The notes under the pieces were generated by a model, which was given only the letters and a program-made list of their open reading frames with translations, was not told the origin of the DNA and did not search any database. Positions 53,294 through 62,166 of a stretch of DNA of 64,000 nt are shown here, piece by piece. The translations under genes were made by a program, and so were the position numbers. Location of the stretch: positions 1 to 64,000 of the forward strand of contig JAQWLJ010000014.1 in the NCBI GenBank assembly GCA_029247365.1. Reading direction: 5' to 3'. How positions within the stretch are numbered: the stretch's first letter is position 1; each line of letters opens with the position of its first letter. Origin of the DNA: Acidimicrobiales bacterium (GTDB lineage Bacteria; Actinomycetota; Acidimicrobiia; Acidimicrobiales; Aldehydirespiratoraceae).

Positions 53294-54906
53294 TGCGGGC
53301 TCGGAAGAACATCGGCGGGCTCGACGCGTTGATGCTCATCCCAGCAGTGTTCATTGGCCTCTTCTTCCTGTTCCCCGTCGGCACCGTCGTGGGGCGAGGG
53401 TTGGCCGGCGATGGGCTCGACGCTGTCATCGATCTGGCGAGGTCGCAGCGTCAGCGCGATGTGCTCAGGTTCACCTTCTGGCAGGCCGTCGTCTCCACCG
53501 TCCTCACCGTCGTGATTGCCCTTCCGGCGGCCGCCACGGTCGCCGGACTGAGCAGTCGGGCTCGCCGCGTTGTCCGGTCGATCGTGACCGTGCCGTTTGT
53601 CCTCCCCACCGTGGTGGTCGCCGGCGCGTTCGACGAACTGTTCCTCGCTACAGGGCTTGACGCCGGTGCTGTCCGACTGCGGCACACGGTCTGGGCGATC
53701 CTGATCGCGCACGTCTTCTTCAACTATGCGGTCGTCGTTCGAGTGGTCGGCACCGCCTGGGTCGGACTCGACTGCCGTCAGGCGGAAGCCGCACGAGTGC
53801 TCGGGGCAACGCGCTGGCAGGCGTGGAAGGAGGTCACGCTGCCACGGCTTCGGCCAGCGATCGCCTCGGCGTCGGCGATCGTCTTCCTGTTCTCGTTCAC
53901 GTCGTTCGGGGTAGTGCTAATCCTCGGTGGGCCCCGACGGGCGACCCTTGAGACCGAAATCTATCGGTACGCCGTAAGCCGGACCGATCTGACAACCGCG
54001 GCTGCGTTGGCTGTCGTCCAGCTCACGACGGTGCTCGGGCTGGTGGCCATCTCGACCTGGCTCGAACGTCGGCGACCTGCAACCACCCGAGTGGCCCGCC
54101 GGACCCGAACGCTGGGATCGCGTGCGGGACGGCGGGTTAACGGTCTCGTCGCCATCGCGCTCCTCGGCGGTCCCCTCGCCGTGCTTGTTGAGCGATCGTT
54201 CTCGACCGGTACTGGCTACGACCTCTCGCACTACGAAGCGCTCGGCACGCGGGTCCGCCAGCTCCCCGCGCCAGCGACCACTGCCCTTTGGAACTCACTG
54301 CAGCACGCAGTGATGGCGACAGCGATCGCACTCGTGATCGGTGTCTTGGCATCGGTCGTGGTGGTCCACGGACGGTCGAGTCTTCGACGATTTTTTGACC
54401 TCGGGCTGACTCTGCCGCTCGGCACCTCCGCCGTCACGGTCGGTTTCGGCATCCTCATCGCCCTCGATGAACCACCGATCGACTTCCGAACCCGCTGGTG
54501 GATTATTCCCGTCGCCCACGCGCTTGTGGGCGTGCCCTTTGTGGTGCGAACAATGGTTCCGTTGCTGCGCTCGATTGACCCATCCATTCGTGAGGCTGCG
54601 GCCGTGCTGGGCGCATCGCCGTCGCGTGTTCGTCGGGAGATCGACCTCGCCATCGGGGCTCGCGGGGCGCTGGTAGGAGGTGGATTCGCGTTCGCCGTGT
54701 CGCTCGGTGAGTTCGGGGCGACGTCGTTTCTGCCCCGACGCCCCGACGATCTGACCGCCCCCGTAGCCCTCTTCCGGCTCCTGTCGACACCAGGCGATCT
54801 TCTGCGCGGTCAAGCGATGGCCCTTGCCGTGGTGCTGATGGTGCTCGTTGCGGTATCGGTATTCGTGATCGAATCGTCACGAGGGACGACGGAGGGAGCG
54901 CTCTGA
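53293..54906 (+). CDS. thiP: Thiamine ABC transporter permease
   Basis: The 537-residue double permease has about 12 membrane helices. Two EAA-type loops contact the ATPase: EAARVLGATRWQAWKEVTLP near 160-180 and EAAAVLGASPSRVRREIDL near 440-460. It is the membrane part of ThiBPQ. ATG 53293 overlaps the thiB stop; its own stop overlaps thiQ by 1 nt. Confidence 0.93.
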   Translation: MRARKNIGGLDALMLIPAVFIGLFFLFPVGTVVGRGLAGDGLDAVIDLARSQRQRDVLRFTFWQAVVSTVLTVVIALPAAATVAGLSSRARRVVRSIVTVPFVLPTVVVAGAFDELFLATGLDAGAVRLRHTVWAILIAHVFFNYAVVVRVVGTAWVGLDCRQAEAARVLGATRWQAWKEVTLPRLRPAIASASAIVFLFSFTSFGVVLILGGPRRATLETEIYRYAVSRTDLTTAAALAVVQLTTVLGLVAISTWLERRRPATTRVARRTRTLGSRAGRRVNGLVAIALLGGPLAVLVERSFSTGTGYDLSHYEALGTRVRQLPAPATTALWNSLQHAVMATAIALVIGVLASVVVVHGRSSLRRFFDLGLTLPLGTSAVTVGFGILIALDEPPIDFRTRWWIIPVAHALVGVPFVVRTMVPLLRSIDPSIREAAAVLGASPSRVRREIDLAIGARGALVGGGFAFAVSLGEFGATSFLPRRPDDLTAPVALFRLLSTPGDLLRGQAMALAVVLMVLVAVSVFVIESSRGTTEGAL

Positions 54907-55844
54907 TGTTGCGAGTGGACGCGCTCACCATCCGGTTCGGTGATGTCGTCGCGGTCGACGGCGTCTCACTCACCTTGGCCGCAGGGGAGCGGCTTGCAGT
55001 GCTCGGGCCGAGCGGGTGCGGCAAGTCAATGCTGCTGCGGGCGATTGCCGGACTCGAAGCCGGAGACGGCACAGTGTCGCTTGACGGCGTCAATCTGACC
55101 GACAAGGCACCCGACCAGCGGCCCATTGGGCTGATGTTTCAGGATCATGCGTTGTTCCCCCATCGGACGGTGGAACAGAATGTGGCGTTCGGTCTGCGGA
55201 TGGCCGGCAACGCGCCCGGCGAGCGGGACCAGCGCGTGCATGAGCTACTTGCCCTCGTTGGGATGGAGGGGTTTGGGGATCGTGCGACCGCGACCCTTTC
55301 GGGGGGTGAGGCCCAGCGGGCGGCGCTCGCCCGAGCGCTGGCGCCCGGCCCGAACGTGCTGCTGCTTGACGAACCGCTCGGCTCGCTAGACCGGCATCGA
55401 CGCGAGCGGTTGATCGAAGAGCTGCCTGACGTCCTCCGGGCCACTGGCACCGCAGCTATCCACGTGACCCACGATCACGACGAGGCGTTCGCCATCGGTG
55501 ATCGTCTCGCGGTGATGCACGCAGGAAAGGTCCTCCAGGTTGGGCCGCCCGGTGAGGTGTGGGCCGCTCCAGCATCGATCACTGTCGCCCGGGTGCTCGG
55601 CCACACGAACGAGGTCACCGAAGGTGCTGCGACGGTCGTCTGGCGCAGCGACGCCTTGCGGCTCGATCCGGCTGGCCCCCACGAGGCGATGGTCGAGCGC
55701 GTGCATTTCCGCGGTGTCGAGCACGACGTGCGGCTGCGTACCCCCGCCGGCCAGCCGCTTCGGTTCGTGCTCGCAGACCCACCAGCGGTCGGTGACAACG
55801 TCCGCTTCAGTATCGAGCCCGAGCGTGTGATCCGTTTTGGTTGA
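54906..55844 (+). CDS. thiQ: Thiamine ABC transporter ATPase
   Basis: The 312-residue ABC ATPase has GPSGCGKSMLLRAIAG (Walker A), LSGGEAQRAALARAL (signature), LLLDEPLGSLD (Walker B) and HVTHDHDEAFAIGDRLAVM. The last ~80 residues form a TOBE-like OB domain, so it is longer than E. coli ThiQ. It powers the ThiBP importer and shares the riboswitch-controlled transcript. Confidence 0.93.
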   Translation: MLRVDALTIRFGDVVAVDGVSLTLAAGERLAVLGPSGCGKSMLLRAIAGLEAGDGTVSLDGVNLTDKAPDQRPIGLMFQDHALFPHRTVEQNVAFGLRMAGNAPGERDQRVHELLALVGMEGFGDRATATLSGGEAQRAALARALAPGPNVLLLDEPLGSLDRHRRERLIEELPDVLRATGTAAIHVTHDHDEAFAIGDRLAVMHAGKVLQVGPPGEVWAAPASITVARVLGHTNEVTEGAATVVWRSDALRLDPAGPHEAMVERVHFRGVEHDVRLRTPAGQPLRFVLADPPAVGDNVRFSIEPERVIRFG

Positions 55845-56011
55845 GCCTGCTTGCCTCGATCAGGTGTTCTGACACATTGGGAGATGAGGGATGTCGTCAT
55901 CAACGAAGGACGTGGCGAGTTGCTGGTTCACAATGGAAAGGAACTGGTGGGTCGTGAGCTTGGCGAAGCGCCGGTCGAGGATCTTGATGCGGCGGAAACT
56001 AGTGTCGCCGC

Positions 56012-56851
56012 ATGGCGACCACGAATAACGGCGGCATCGAGCTCTACTTCGACACCTTCGGCCTTCCTGTCGACGGATCCGATGACCCGGTGATCCTCTG
56101 TATTCCGGGCATGGGAAGCCAATGCATCATCTTCGCCGATGCGTTCTGCTACGCCCTCGTCGACCGTGGCTTCTTTGTGATCCGCATGGACAACCGCGAC
56201 ATCGGGCTCTCGACAAAGACTGACGAGTCGCTTGAGTACACCCTCTCTGCCATGGCAGCCGACGTCACCGCAGTACTCGATGCCACAGGTGTGCAAAAGG
56301 CTGTAGTACTTGGGATGTCGCTCGGCGGAATGATCGCCCAGCAGACCGCGGTCGAGCATCCCGAACGACTCCGGGCACTGGTCTCGCTTGCGTCCTCGTG
56401 CGGCGATCCGGAACTTCCGAGCGCGGCGCCTGAGGTCATCGAGGCGTTGATCAAGCCAGGGGAGGCCACGATCGAAGCCCAGATCGAGTCCGACATCGAG
56501 TCTCGGCGACTCTGGTCTAACCCCGACTGGTTCGACGTCGATGCGCTTCGCGAGTTCTTTGCCGCCATCTGCACCCGAAACTTCGAACCCGGCGGCGGAC
56601 TTCGCCAGTACGCCGCCGCAATGCGCACGCCGAGCCGGTTGGACGCCCTGCAACAGCTCGACATCCCGACGCTGGTCGTGCACGGCGAGAACGACACCCT
56701 GTTGTTGCCCGAGCACGGGCGTCGCACAGCCGAGCTGATCCCGGGGGCTGAGTACCTTGAGATCGAAGGCTTCTCACACGATTTCGTGTATCAGATGTGG
56801 CCGCCGCTGATCGAAGCAACCACGGCGCTCACTGCCCGCACGTTCTCCTGA
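56012..56851 (+). CDS. Alpha/beta hydrolase
   Basis: The 279-residue alpha/beta hydrolase has the oxyanion loop LCIPGMGSQC, the nucleophile elbow GMSLGGMIAQQ (serine), an acid in VVHGENDTLLLPEHG and the His in EGFSHDFVY. The substrate is unknown. ATG 56012 follows TAGTGT (56000-56005) by 6 nt, so it has its own promoter. In the 167 nt after thiQ, smooth frames are open on both strands but no gene can be fixed. Confidence 0.86.
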   Translation: MATTNNGGIELYFDTFGLPVDGSDDPVILCIPGMGSQCIIFADAFCYALVDRGFFVIRMDNRDIGLSTKTDESLEYTLSAMAADVTAVLDATGVQKAVVLGMSLGGMIAQQTAVEHPERLRALVSLASSCGDPELPSAAPEVIEALIKPGEATIEAQIESDIESRRLWSNPDWFDVDALREFFAAICTRNFEPGGGLRQYAAAMRTPSRLDALQQLDIPTLVVHGENDTLLLPEHGRRTAELIPGAEYLEIEGFSHDFVYQMWPPLIEATTALTARTFS

Positions 56852-56923
56852 GCTGAGTCCACCCCGAAGCAGCGAACTAGCCTCGCAAGGTCTCGCCCTC
56901 GGAACACGCCACAGGAGCACACC

Positions 56924-58066
56924 ATGGGTCCACTCTCCGGAGTCCGCATCATCGAACTTGCCGGTATCGGTCCCGGTCCCTTCTGCGCCATGATGCTGGC
57001 CGACATGGGCGCCGACGTGATCCGTGTTGACCGAGCCGGCTCGGTGCGCGGCGGCGATCCCAACACGCCGCCGGCCGACGTGATGAACCGCGGCCGCCGC
57101 TCTATCGGCGTCGACCTCAAGTCACCAGAGGGCGTCGAGACCGTCATGCGTCTGGTCGAGTCGGCCGACGCGCTGATGGAGGGCTTCCGGCCCGGTGTTA
57201 CCGAGCGCCTCGGTCTTGGTCCCGACGACTGTCTGGCACGCAATCCGGCGCTCGTCTACGGCCGCATGACGGGCTGGGGGCAGGAAGGGCCGTACGCCAA
57301 TGCGGCCGGCCATGACATCAATTACATCTCGCTCGCCGGTGCACTCGACAGCTACGGCCGCAGGGGCCAGGCTCCGGTCCCGCCGATCAACATGGTCGGC
57401 GATTTCGGCGGTGGCGGTATGTACCTGGCGTTTGGCATGGTCTGTGCGATCCTTGAAGCTCGCGGCAGCGGGCAGGGCCAGGTCGTCGATGCTGCGATGG
57501 TCGACGGTGCTGCGTCGCTGATGTCGTTCATCCATGGCTTCCGGGCGATGGGTGTCTGGAACGATGAGCGAGGCACCAACATGCTCGACACCGGCGCGCA
57601 CTTCTACGACGTGTATGAGACCAGCGACGGCAAGTATGTGTCGATTGGTTCGATCGAGCCGCAGTTTTATGCCGAACTGCGCGAGACGCTCGGGCTCACC
57701 GACCCCAAGTGGGATCAGCAGATGACTCGCAATGCCTGGCCAGAACTGAAGGACGAACTCGCAGCGATCTTCAAGAACCGCACCCGCGACGAATGGTGCG
57801 AACTGATGGAGCACACCGATATCTGTTTTGCTCCGGTGCTTTCGCTTGCCGAGGCGCCACAGCACCCGCACAACGTCCATCGCGGCACCTTCATTGAGTA
57901 CGAAGGCATTACGCAGCCCCGACCGGCGCCCCGCTTCAGCCGCACCGATTCCGAGATCCAGCGGCCCCCCGCCCATGCGGGTCAACACACCGAGGAGGTT
58001 CTTGTCGACTACGGCTTTAGAGCCGACGAGATCGCGTTGCTTCGCGACCGCGGCGCAATCGCCTGA
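56924..58066 (+). CDS. CaiB/BaiF CoA-transferase / alpha-methylacyl-CoA racemase
   Basis: The 380-residue family III CoA-transferase starts [20 protein letters not shown]. It has [14 protein letters not shown], the [13 protein letters not shown] block with the conserved histidine and aspartate of racemases, and [18 protein letters not shown]. The GHDINYIS and [10 protein letters not shown] blocks resemble mycobacterial Mcr, which inverts 2-methylacyl-CoA. The racemase use is inferred. ATG 56924 follows AGGAG. It overlaps the next gene by 1 nt. Confidence 0.88.
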   Translation: MGPLSGVRIIELAGIGPGPFCAMMLADMGADVIRVDRAGSVRGGDPNTPPADVMNRGRRSIGVDLKSPEGVETVMRLVESADALMEGFRPGVTERLGLGPDDCLARNPALVYGRMTGWGQEGPYANAAGHDINYISLAGALDSYGRRGQAPVPPINMVGDFGGGGMYLAFGMVCAILEARGSGQGQVVDAAMVDGAASLMSFIHGFRAMGVWNDERGTNMLDTGAHFYDVYETSDGKYVSIGSIEPQFYAELRETLGLTDPKWDQQMTRNAWPELKDELAAIFKNRTRDEWCELMEHTDICFAPVLSLAEAPQHPHNVHRGTFIEYEGITQPRPAPRFSRTDSEIQRPPAHAGQHTEEVLVDYGFRADEIALLRDRGAIA

Positions 58067-58893
58067 TGGCGACCGCCGTCTTCTTTCACGCCCATCCTGA
58101 CGATGAGGCGATTGCCACCGGTGGCACGATGCTGCTCGGAGCGCAGCGCGGCCACCGCATCGTGCTGGTCTGTGCCACCGACGGCGGCGCAGGTGAAGCG
58201 CCGCCCGAGGCGATCCCGCCAGGCGAGACACTCGCAGACGTCAGGGCTCGCGAACTACAGGCCGCCGCCGACGTGCTTGGTGTCAGCCGCCTCGAGTTCC
58301 TCGGCTACGGCGACTCCGGCATGGAAGGCGAGGCGACCAACGAGGACCCTGAGTGCTTCTGGCAAGCCAGTATCGATGAGGCGGCCGAACGACTCGCCAC
58401 CATCTTGCGCGACGAAGACGCGCAACTGATCACGTTCTACGACCCGATCGGTGGCTACAACCATCCCGATCATGTGCAGGTGCATCGGGTCGGCAAGCGA
58501 GCAGCCGGGCTGGCGGGCGTTCCTCGTTGCTTCGAGTCAACCATGAACCGTGAGCAGATGAAGCGCTTCGCGGACGACCCGGCATGGACAGAGATGGCCG
58601 GCGACGATGCCATGACCGAAGACGAGCTCGCCGCAGAGCAGCGCGAGTTTCTCGAAGCCGATCTGGGAACGCCGGCTGCAGACATCACCCACGCGATCGA
58701 CGTTTCGTCGGTCATCGACGTCAAGCGGAAGGCGATGGCTGCACATAGCTCGCAAATCACCGACGACTCGATCTTTCTCAAGCTGCCCGAGGACGCCTTC
58801 GTCGAGGCGTTCGGCCTCGAGTGGTTCGTCGAGCACGGTGCTGAACGGTCCGGCGAGCCGTATCAGAGCGACATCTTCGATCGTCTCTCCTGA
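58066..58893 (+). CDS. PIG-L family deacetylase
   Basis: The 275-residue zinc deacetylase has VFFHAHPDDEAIATGG (HPDDE), the catalytic-pocket GYGDSGMEG and the third metal site NHPDHVQVHRVG. It could be the mycothiol enzyme MshB or a related N-acetylglucosamine deacetylase; the neighbourhood does not decide. ATG 58066 overlaps the racemase stop by 1 nt. Confidence 0.84.
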   Translation: MATAVFFHAHPDDEAIATGGTMLLGAQRGHRIVLVCATDGGAGEAPPEAIPPGETLADVRARELQAAADVLGVSRLEFLGYGDSGMEGEATNEDPECFWQASIDEAAERLATILRDEDAQLITFYDPIGGYNHPDHVQVHRVGKRAAGLAGVPRCFESTMNREQMKRFADDPAWTEMAGDDAMTEDELAAEQREFLEADLGTPAADITHAIDVSSVIDVKRKAMAAHSSQITDDSIFLKLPEDAFVEAFGLEWFVEHGAERSGEPYQSDIFDRLS

Positions 58894-58953
58894 CCGGCTC
58901 ACCAAGGTGATACCTCAGGCCATAAGCAGTTCAGGCTTCTTCTGGTTGGTTTC

Positions 58954-59205
58954 GTGCGCACGGCGAACGGCTTTCGCCCCCATCGACAGTTGGCCGCAGA
59001 TTTCTGGGAGAATCTCGTCGTGTCGTTGATCGAGATCGTCGCCCCCGGTCCAGCCCTCATGAACGGGCTGCATTGCGCCGGGTTTGACTACCGAGCAAAC
59101 GCTGAACCCAACCCTTTGACTGCAGGCGATGACCCCGATCAGCTGCGAATGCCCGCCTTCGCCGAGCAGCGGGCAGGGTTGGCTGGAGGGCGTCATGGTC
59201 GGTGA
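58954..59205 (+). CDS. Possible small ORF in a 301-nt gap
   Basis: GTG 58954 opens 83 codons (MRTANGFRPHRQLAADFWEN, then IEIVAPGPALMNGLHCAGFD). It ends 10 nt into the next gene. Third-position bias is modest and there is no recognised domain. On the minus strand another frame (58915-59196) is equally open. The 58894-59194 gap otherwise holds nothing identifiable. Confidence 0.25.
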   Translation: MRTANGFRPHRQLAADFWENLVVSLIEIVAPGPALMNGLHCAGFDYRANAEPNPLTAGDDPDQLRMPAFAEQRAGLAGGRHGR

Positions 59206-59548
59206 TCTTCACGACGTCGTCAGCTGGGTGTTCGTCATTGTGAACGGTGCGGCGGCTGCGCTCGCGCTCGCTGCGCACTCGATCGAGTCGTTGCGGGGAC
59301 GCCACGTCTGGGTCGCCATCGGTTTGGCCTGGACGATCGTCATCGTGCAAACGGCCCTCGGCGCTGCGTTGCAGATTCAGCGCGAGATCGATGCCGGTAC
59401 CCATCAGGTCTACGGCTTTGTCGCCTTTGGCTCGCTCTCGATCATCTATGCCGGCCGGAACGAGATGCGCGATCGCCCTTATCTTTTGTTCGGCCTCGGC
59501 ACGCTCTGGATCACCGGCCTTGGCATCCGGTCGATGTTCCTCTCGTGA
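59195..59548 (+). CDS. Small multi-pass membrane protein
   Basis: The 117-residue protein has about four hydrophobic segments: VSWVFVIVNGAAAALALAAH, WVAIGLAWTIVIVQTALG, VYGFVAFGSLSIIYA and PYLLFGLGTLWITGLGI. No family was recognised. The start is ATG 59195 following a GGAGG run a few nt upstream. It is followed by the DinB-fold gene 27 nt later. Confidence 0.7.
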   Translation: MVGDLHDVVSWVFVIVNGAAAALALAAHSIESLRGRHVWVAIGLAWTIVIVQTALGAALQIQREIDAGTHQVYGFVAFGSLSIIYAGRNEMRDRPYLLFGLGTLWITGLGIRSMFLS

Positions 59549-59575
59549 GTTGGTTCGCAGCGTGAGCAGGACACC

Positions 59576-60034
59576 ATGATCACGGTTGATGACTTCCGAC
59601 TCTTTTGCGGGCGCACGATCGCTGGCACGCTGGTAGCGGTCGACCGACTCGGCGATGAACTCGTCAACCTGCGGCCCAGTCATCGCAGTGCGAACACGCC
59701 ATTCCAGCTCGTCACCCACGCCTTTTCCGCCGCCGAATGGTGGTTCGCTCACGTGATCCTCGGCCAACCGAGCAATCGGGTGCGCGACGACGAGTTCCAC
59801 GCTTGCGGCTCGGTGGCAGAGCTTCACGCTGCGGCGCAACGTCTCCTTGACCTGCTCGACGAGCTTGCACCCGAGCTCACAGCGGCAACAGCCACGGTGC
59901 ACCAACCGGCGACGGAGACACCACTCGGGCAGGATTGGACTGTCGGTGCGGCCTTGATCCACGCCTACGAGGAACTCGCCCAGCACCTCGGCCACCTGGA
60001 GGTCACGGTCGACGTGTTGCTCGCCGATTTCTGA
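59576..60034 (+). CDS. DinB/DUF664 four-helix protein
   Basis: The 152-residue DinB-superfamily four-helix protein has His residues spaced for a metal site (HAFSAAEWWFAH around 48-60 and a late HAYEELAQHLGHLEV). It is related to mycothiol- or bacillithiol-dependent transferases and maleylpyruvate isomerases. A role with mycothiol is plausible given mca. The start is ATG 59576, after an AGGA. Confidence 0.8.
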   Translation: MITVDDFRLFCGRTIAGTLVAVDRLGDELVNLRPSHRSANTPFQLVTHAFSAAEWWFAHVILGQPSNRVRDDEFHACGSVAELHAAAQRLLDLLDELAPELTAATATVHQPATETPLGQDWTVGAALIHAYEELAQHLGHLEVTVDVLLADF

Positions 60035-60117
60035 TCTGGTCCCCCGAAAGCACTCAATCGCTTGGCCGGCGAGTCACGCCGGATCGCACGTGACCACCGC
60101 AGCAGTCGTGTGCTCGC

Positions 60118-61785
60118 TCACATCGCAGGCTTGATTCCGAGCTCCGAGTAGTTCTGCTCTGCGTAGTTGGCTTGGAACATGCCGCGTAGACGAGTGGCGG
60201 CCTCGTCGTAAGCGTCAGGATTATCCCAGGTGTCACGTGGGTTGAGGATCGTGTCATCGACCGCCGCACATTTAACGGGCATCTTTACGCCGAGGATGGG
60301 CTGCGTCTGGAGTTCGACGTCGTCGAACTCGCCCTCAAGCGCAGCGTCGAGCAGTGCACGGGTGTCCCTGAGTGACATGCGTTTGCCTTTGCCGTACGGA
60401 CCGCCGGTCCAACCCGTATTGAGCATGATGCAGCGGGTGTTGTTCTCGGCCATGCGCTTCGCGAGAAGGTCTGCATACACCCGGGGCTTTTGCGACATGA
60501 ACGGCGCACCGAAGCATGACGAGAAGTTCGGCTCCGGCTCGGTAACACCGACCTCGGTTCCAGCGAGCTTCGACGTGAACCCCATGACGAAGTGGTACAT
60601 CGTCTCGTCCTCATCGAGGATCGAGACCGGCGGCAGCACGCCAAACGCGTCGGCGGTGAGCAACACGATCGTCTCGGGGTGTGGGCCTGCGGCACCCTCG
60701 CGGACGTTCGGGTTGGTCAGCAACGGATACGCGAACCGGGTGTTCTCGGTGATTGAGCCATCGGTGAGATCGAACTCCTGGGGGTCGGTGTCTTCGATTG
60801 CCCTGCCGGAGAGGGACGGTACGTTCTCGACGAGGGTTCCGGGCATCGACATCGCGGCAGCGATGATCGGCTCTGCCTCCTTGTCGAGATCAATCAGCTT
60901 CGCGTAACAGCCATCCTCAAAGTTCGAGATGCCCGAGTCGGTCCACACGTGCTCGTCGTCGCCGATCAGTTCCCGATTGGGGTCGGCCGACAATGTTGTC
61001 TTGCCGGTACCTGAGAGGCCAAAGAGGATCGCCGTGTCACCGCGCTCACCGACGTTGGCCGAGCAGTGCATCGACAGCTGCCCCTTCTCGGGGAGGACGA
61101 AGTTCATAATCGTGAACATGGTCTTCTTGTTGACGCCGCAGTAGTCGGCTGGGCCGAGGACAAGTCCGACGCGGTTCTCAATATCGATGATGACGGCCCG
61201 GTTGCTGCGGGTGCCGTCACGCTCGGGGTCGGGTACAAACGACGGCACGTTGATCAGCGTCCAGCCGGAGTCGGCGCGGTCGGGATCGTCGCGGACCTCG
61301 CTTGGGAACATGATGTTGCAGAAGTACGCATGCGTCGCGAACTCGCCGACGAAGCGGTACGGCTCGGCGAAGGTGGGGTCCCAGCCGCAGAACACGTCGG
61401 TGACGTAGAGGTGCTCGCCGCGCTCGTTGAGATGGTCGATCACGCGGGGAAGCAGGGCGTCGAAGGCAGCAGCATCGAACGTGCTGAAGCCATTCTTCCA
61501 CCACACGCGGTCGGTGGTGCCAGGGCGGTTAACACAGAACGTGTCGGCGACCGGGCGGCCAGTGCACTCGGGATCGGAGAAGAAGACGAGCGGACCGTCC
61601 TTGCCGAGCGAGGTCGGGAACGCCTTCTGCGCGTCGCTGGGGCCGTCGATCGCAACCCGACCACGATCGTTCGCGATCGCCTCATCGAAGAGATCTGATT
61701 GTGGCAGGTTGGCTCGGAGTTCAACGCCAGCGAGCCCGAAGCGGGTCTCCAATTGGGCGGCGATCTCTGTGGTCAAGGAGGTCAT
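60118..61785 (-). CDS. pckA: ATP-dependent PEP carboxykinase
   Basis: The 555-residue enzyme is an ATP-type PEPCK: the kinase motif GLSGTGKTTLSADP, DDEHVW with the metal Asp, ALNPREG-like loops, and TGWTGGPYGKGKRMSL at the active site. It makes PEP from oxaloacetate for gluconeogenesis. ATG 61785 is preferred, with AAGGA 7 nt upstream; ATG 61800 would also read through. Most actinobacteria use the GTP-type enzyme instead. Confidence 0.95.
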   Translation of the reverse strand: MTSLTTEIAAQLETRFGLAGVELRANLPQSDLFDEAIANDRGRVAIDGPSDAQKAFPTSLGKDGPLVFFSDPECTGRPVADTFCVNRPGTTDRVWWKNGFSTFDAAAFDALLPRVIDHLNERGEHLYVTDVFCGWDPTFAEPYRFVGEFATHAYFCNIMFPSEVRDDPDRADSGWTLINVPSFVPDPERDGTRSNRAVIIDIENRVGLVLGPADYCGVNKKTMFTIMNFVLPEKGQLSMHCSANVGERGDTAILFGLSGTGKTTLSADPNRELIGDDEHVWTDSGISNFEDGCYAKLIDLDKEAEPIIAAAMSMPGTLVENVPSLSGRAIEDTDPQEFDLTDGSITENTRFAYPLLTNPNVREGAAGPHPETIVLLTADAFGVLPPVSILDEDETMYHFVMGFTSKLAGTEVGVTEPEPNFSSCFGAPFMSQKPRVYADLLAKRMAENNTRCIMLNTGWTGGPYGKGKRMSLRDTRALLDAALEGEFDDVELQTQPILGVKMPVKCAAVDDTILNPRDTWDNPDAYDEAATRLRGMFQANYAEQNYSELGIKPAM

Positions 61786-61929
61786 GAGAGAGTCCTTCAT
61801 AGCTGCTGCTCGCCCGTTGGCTGCACCCCCCTGGGTGCGGAACCTGGACACAGAACAGTACGTCGTTTGCCAGCGGCCAACGAAGGCAGCCGAAGCAGTC
61901 GTTTGCGATACCTCGTATCGTTACAGGTG

Positions 61930-62166
61930 ATGGCCGTGAACGCATACATCCTCATCCAGGCTGAAGTCGGCAGCGCCGCCGACGTGGCGCGGGCGACCGG
62001 CGATCTCGCCGAGATCGTCACCGCTGAAGTCGCCATGGGCCCCTACGACGTGATCGCCCGTGCCGAGGCGTCCGACATGGACCAACTCGGTGGCGTCGTT
62101 GTCAACGCCGTCGGCACCATCCCGGGCGTCGAACGCACCCTGCTCTGCCCGATCGTCCGCCTCTGA
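61930..62166 (+). CDS. Stand-alone RAM (Lrp/AsnC effector) domain
   Basis: The 78-residue protein is just the ligand-binding RAM domain of Lrp/AsnC regulators: AYILIQAEVGSAADVARATG, GPYDVIARAEASDMDQLGGV and IPGVERTLLCPIVRL. There is no helix-turn-helix. Such proteins may bind an amino acid and modulate a neighbour. ATG 61930 follows TATCGT by 8 nt. Its stop overlaps the next gene's CTG start as CTGA. Confidence 0.85.
   Translation: MAVNAYILIQAEVGSAADVARATGDLAEIVTAEVAMGPYDVIARAEASDMDQLGGVVVNAVGTIPGVERTLLCPIVRL

Noticed and set aside
55851-56093. Smooth frames on both strands between thiQ and the hydrolase
   Set aside because: Both strands look coding for about 40 codons but neither has a start and stop that avoid the flanking genes; the hydrolase has its own promoter box here.
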